Below the pieces are notes generated by a model. It saw only the letters and a program-made list of their open reading frames with translations. It was not told the DNA's origin and did no database searches. 16,351 bases of DNA from Lachnoclostridium sp. UBA3775 (GTDB taxonomy: Bacteria > Bacillota > Clostridia > Lachnospirales > Lachnospiraceae), in the NCBI GenBank assembly GCA_002369525.1, contig DFFN01000110.1:1-16351 (forward strand), written 5' to 3'. Each line of letters opens with the position of its first letter. Position 1 is the stretch's first letter. This document shows positions 15,215 through 16,351 of the stretch, in pieces. The position numbers and the translations under genes are program-made.

Positions 15215-16086
15215 GCATATTTCATGTTTCATATTCACAGCTTAAGCGTACCTTTGTAAACTCAAGGCTTGTCGTGCTTAGCGTATTGATTCTGTTTATT
15301 AATATACAAGTCGTTGAACCGCTGATCAACGCTTCCGAAAAAGTAGGGGTAAGGGCGGCGGAGATAGGTGATGCCATAGATACAAAGACATCTGTTTTTC
15401 AGCCTTTTATATGTCTCAGTAATTCGGGCGCTGTTTCGTTACTTCTTCCTTTGTTCCTTTTGGTTGTTTTATCAGGTTTTCCTTCTGCGGAGGAATTCGA
15501 TTTCTTCGTGCATATACGATTCAGCAGAATTAAATGGGTGATTTCGGAGCTTCTTGTCATTATCGGCACTTCGGCGGTTTTGACCTTTATCATCGGAATT
15601 ATTTCGGGCTTGCTGCTCGGAAAACATGGTGAACTGAAAAGAGCCTACAGTGAGACTGTAACGCACTATCTTTATTATTTCAGAGGAGAAACGGGAGAAT
15701 ATGTTCTTGAACTTGTACCTGCAAATCTCTATAACCAGCAGAGTTTTGATACGGCACTTATCCACAGTTTCCTGCTGCTGGTTCTGCAGTTTATGCTCTT
15801 CGGCATAATAATACTGTTCTTTGCGGTTATCAATAAAAAGATATTAGGCTTGATAGTAGATTTTGTGTTGATAATAGGTGGTACCATAATGACTTCTGCA
15901 GATTTTAGCATGAAATGGATATTCCCCATGCCTCATGCTATCATATGGCTGCATTATGAGAAGATTCTTAAAAAACCGATTTTTCCGCTTTGGGGCTCGT
16001 ATCTGTACCTGGCAGGAGGGATAGTGGTATTTGCAGTGCTGTCATTTGTGTTTGCAAAGAAATACAGGGTGAATACGGCGACGTAA
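15211..16086 (+). CDS. Second ABC-2-type transporter membrane protein
   Basis: The 291-residue protein has about six membrane helices: near residues 19-38, 70-90, 108-137, 190-213, 216-235 and 260-282. A polar stretch at about 138-180 between the third and fourth may be extracytoplasmic. Its topology parallels that of the preceding gene, but similarity between the two is low by eye. The ATG lies inside the ATGA overlap with the upstream stop codon, so translation is probably coupled, with AAAAGGAGG about 7 bases upstream. The ATPase gene follows after 69 bases. The pair likely forms the membrane channel of one transporter. Confidence 0.8.
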   Translation: MSIFHVSYSQLKRTFVNSRLVVLSVLILFINIQVVEPLINASEKVGVRAAEIGDAIDTKTSVFQPFICLSNSGAVSLLLPLFLLVVLSGFPSAEEFDFFVHIRFSRIKWVISELLVIIGTSAVLTFIIGIISGLLLGKHGELKRAYSETVTHYLYYFRGETGEYVLELVPANLYNQQSFDTALIHSFLLLVLQFMLFGIIILFFAVINKKILGLIVDFVLIIGGTIMTSADFSMKWIFPMPHAIIWLHYEKILKKPIFPLWGSYLYLAGGIVVFAVLSFVFAKKYRVNTAT

Positions 16087-16155
16087 AGCATGAAAAAACA
16101 TAAAAAAAGCAAGAAATGTGTTGTAAAAAGGCATAAAGAAATGGAGGAATGTGAC

Positions 16156-16351
16156 ATGGTGATAGAAGTTGATTCAGTAAGCCTGACCATCAAGAAGCAG
16201 AAGATACTTGATGACGTTAGCCTTAACTGTGAAGAAGGGAAAATCTACGGGCTTGTCGGCAGGAACGGAAGCGGCAAGACCATGCTGATGAAATGTATCT
16301 GCGGCTTTATAAAGCCTGACGCGGGTGAGATCAAAGTACTCGGAAAGAAGA
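16156..16351 (+). CDS. ABC transporter ATP-binding protein, cut by the right window edge
   Basis: Sixty-five residues are visible. They show the A-loop region and a complete Walker A motif, G-R-N-G-S-G-K-T, followed by M-K-C-I-C-G and K-P-D-A-G-E-I, the standard start of an ABC nucleotide-binding domain. The Q-loop, signature and Walker B motifs lie beyond the edge. GGAGG at 16143-16147, eight bases before, supports the ATG at 16156. The same frame stays open upstream through ATG codons at 16141 and 16090. The latter would add 22 Lys-rich residues but has no good ribosome binding site. It should power the two preceding membrane proteins. Confidence 0.92.
   Translation, partial: MVIEVDSVSLTIKKQKILDDVSLNCEEGKIYGLVGRNGSGKTMLMKCICGFIKPDAGEIKVLGKK

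Overview
The window looks like a chromosomal segment from a Gram-positive, low-to-moderate GC anaerobe of the Clostridia (Lachnospiraceae or Oscillospiraceae type, gut or rumen). The grounds are strong AGGAGG-type ribosome binding sites, consensus TTGACA/TATAAT promoters with 17-bp spacers, several TTG/GTG starts, and two cellulosome-related sequences (a lone dockerin repeat and a CBM3 module). This placement is an inference; there is no rRNA or other marker gene in the window.

Layout. Bases 1-310 hold the first codons of a minus-strand gene cut by the left edge, an inverted repeat, a small hairpin and an 11-bp tandem repeat. Bases 311-4612 encode a 1433-residue, charged, mostly helical protein that I do not recognise; it contains a diverged internal duplication. 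A strong terminator follows, then a short orphan reading frame (4672-4800) reading as one type I dockerin calcium-binding repeat. Bases 4832-10050 form a divergent regulator/transporter locus: a TetR-type repressor on the minus strand faces an MMPL/RND-type transporter, which overlaps a secreted lipoprotein full of Leu-x-x-Gly repeats. The shared intergenic region has two good promoters and at least three related 13-bp inverted repeats that fit TetR operators.

Bases 12441-10110 are a minus-strand three-gene run: AIM24-family protein, a membrane-anchored CBM3 (cellulose-binding type) protein started by TTG, and a patatin-like phospholipase started by GTG. Divergent from it is a small DUF1508/YegP-type protein with two tandem domains (12610-12984), behind a consensus promoter and a 12-bp palindrome. 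A CaCA-family calcium/sodium antiporter (14094-13078) converges on it across a shared terminator.

From 14303 a promoter drives an ABC-2-type transporter operon: two polytopic membrane proteins overlapping by four bases, then an ATP-binding protein running off the right edge.

The observations I rate highest are the duplicated giant protein, the CBM3 protein inside an AIM24-patatin operon, the orphan dockerin repeat, and the multi-site operator region of the TetR/MMPL locus. No rRNA, tRNA, CRISPR array or complete insertion sequence was seen.
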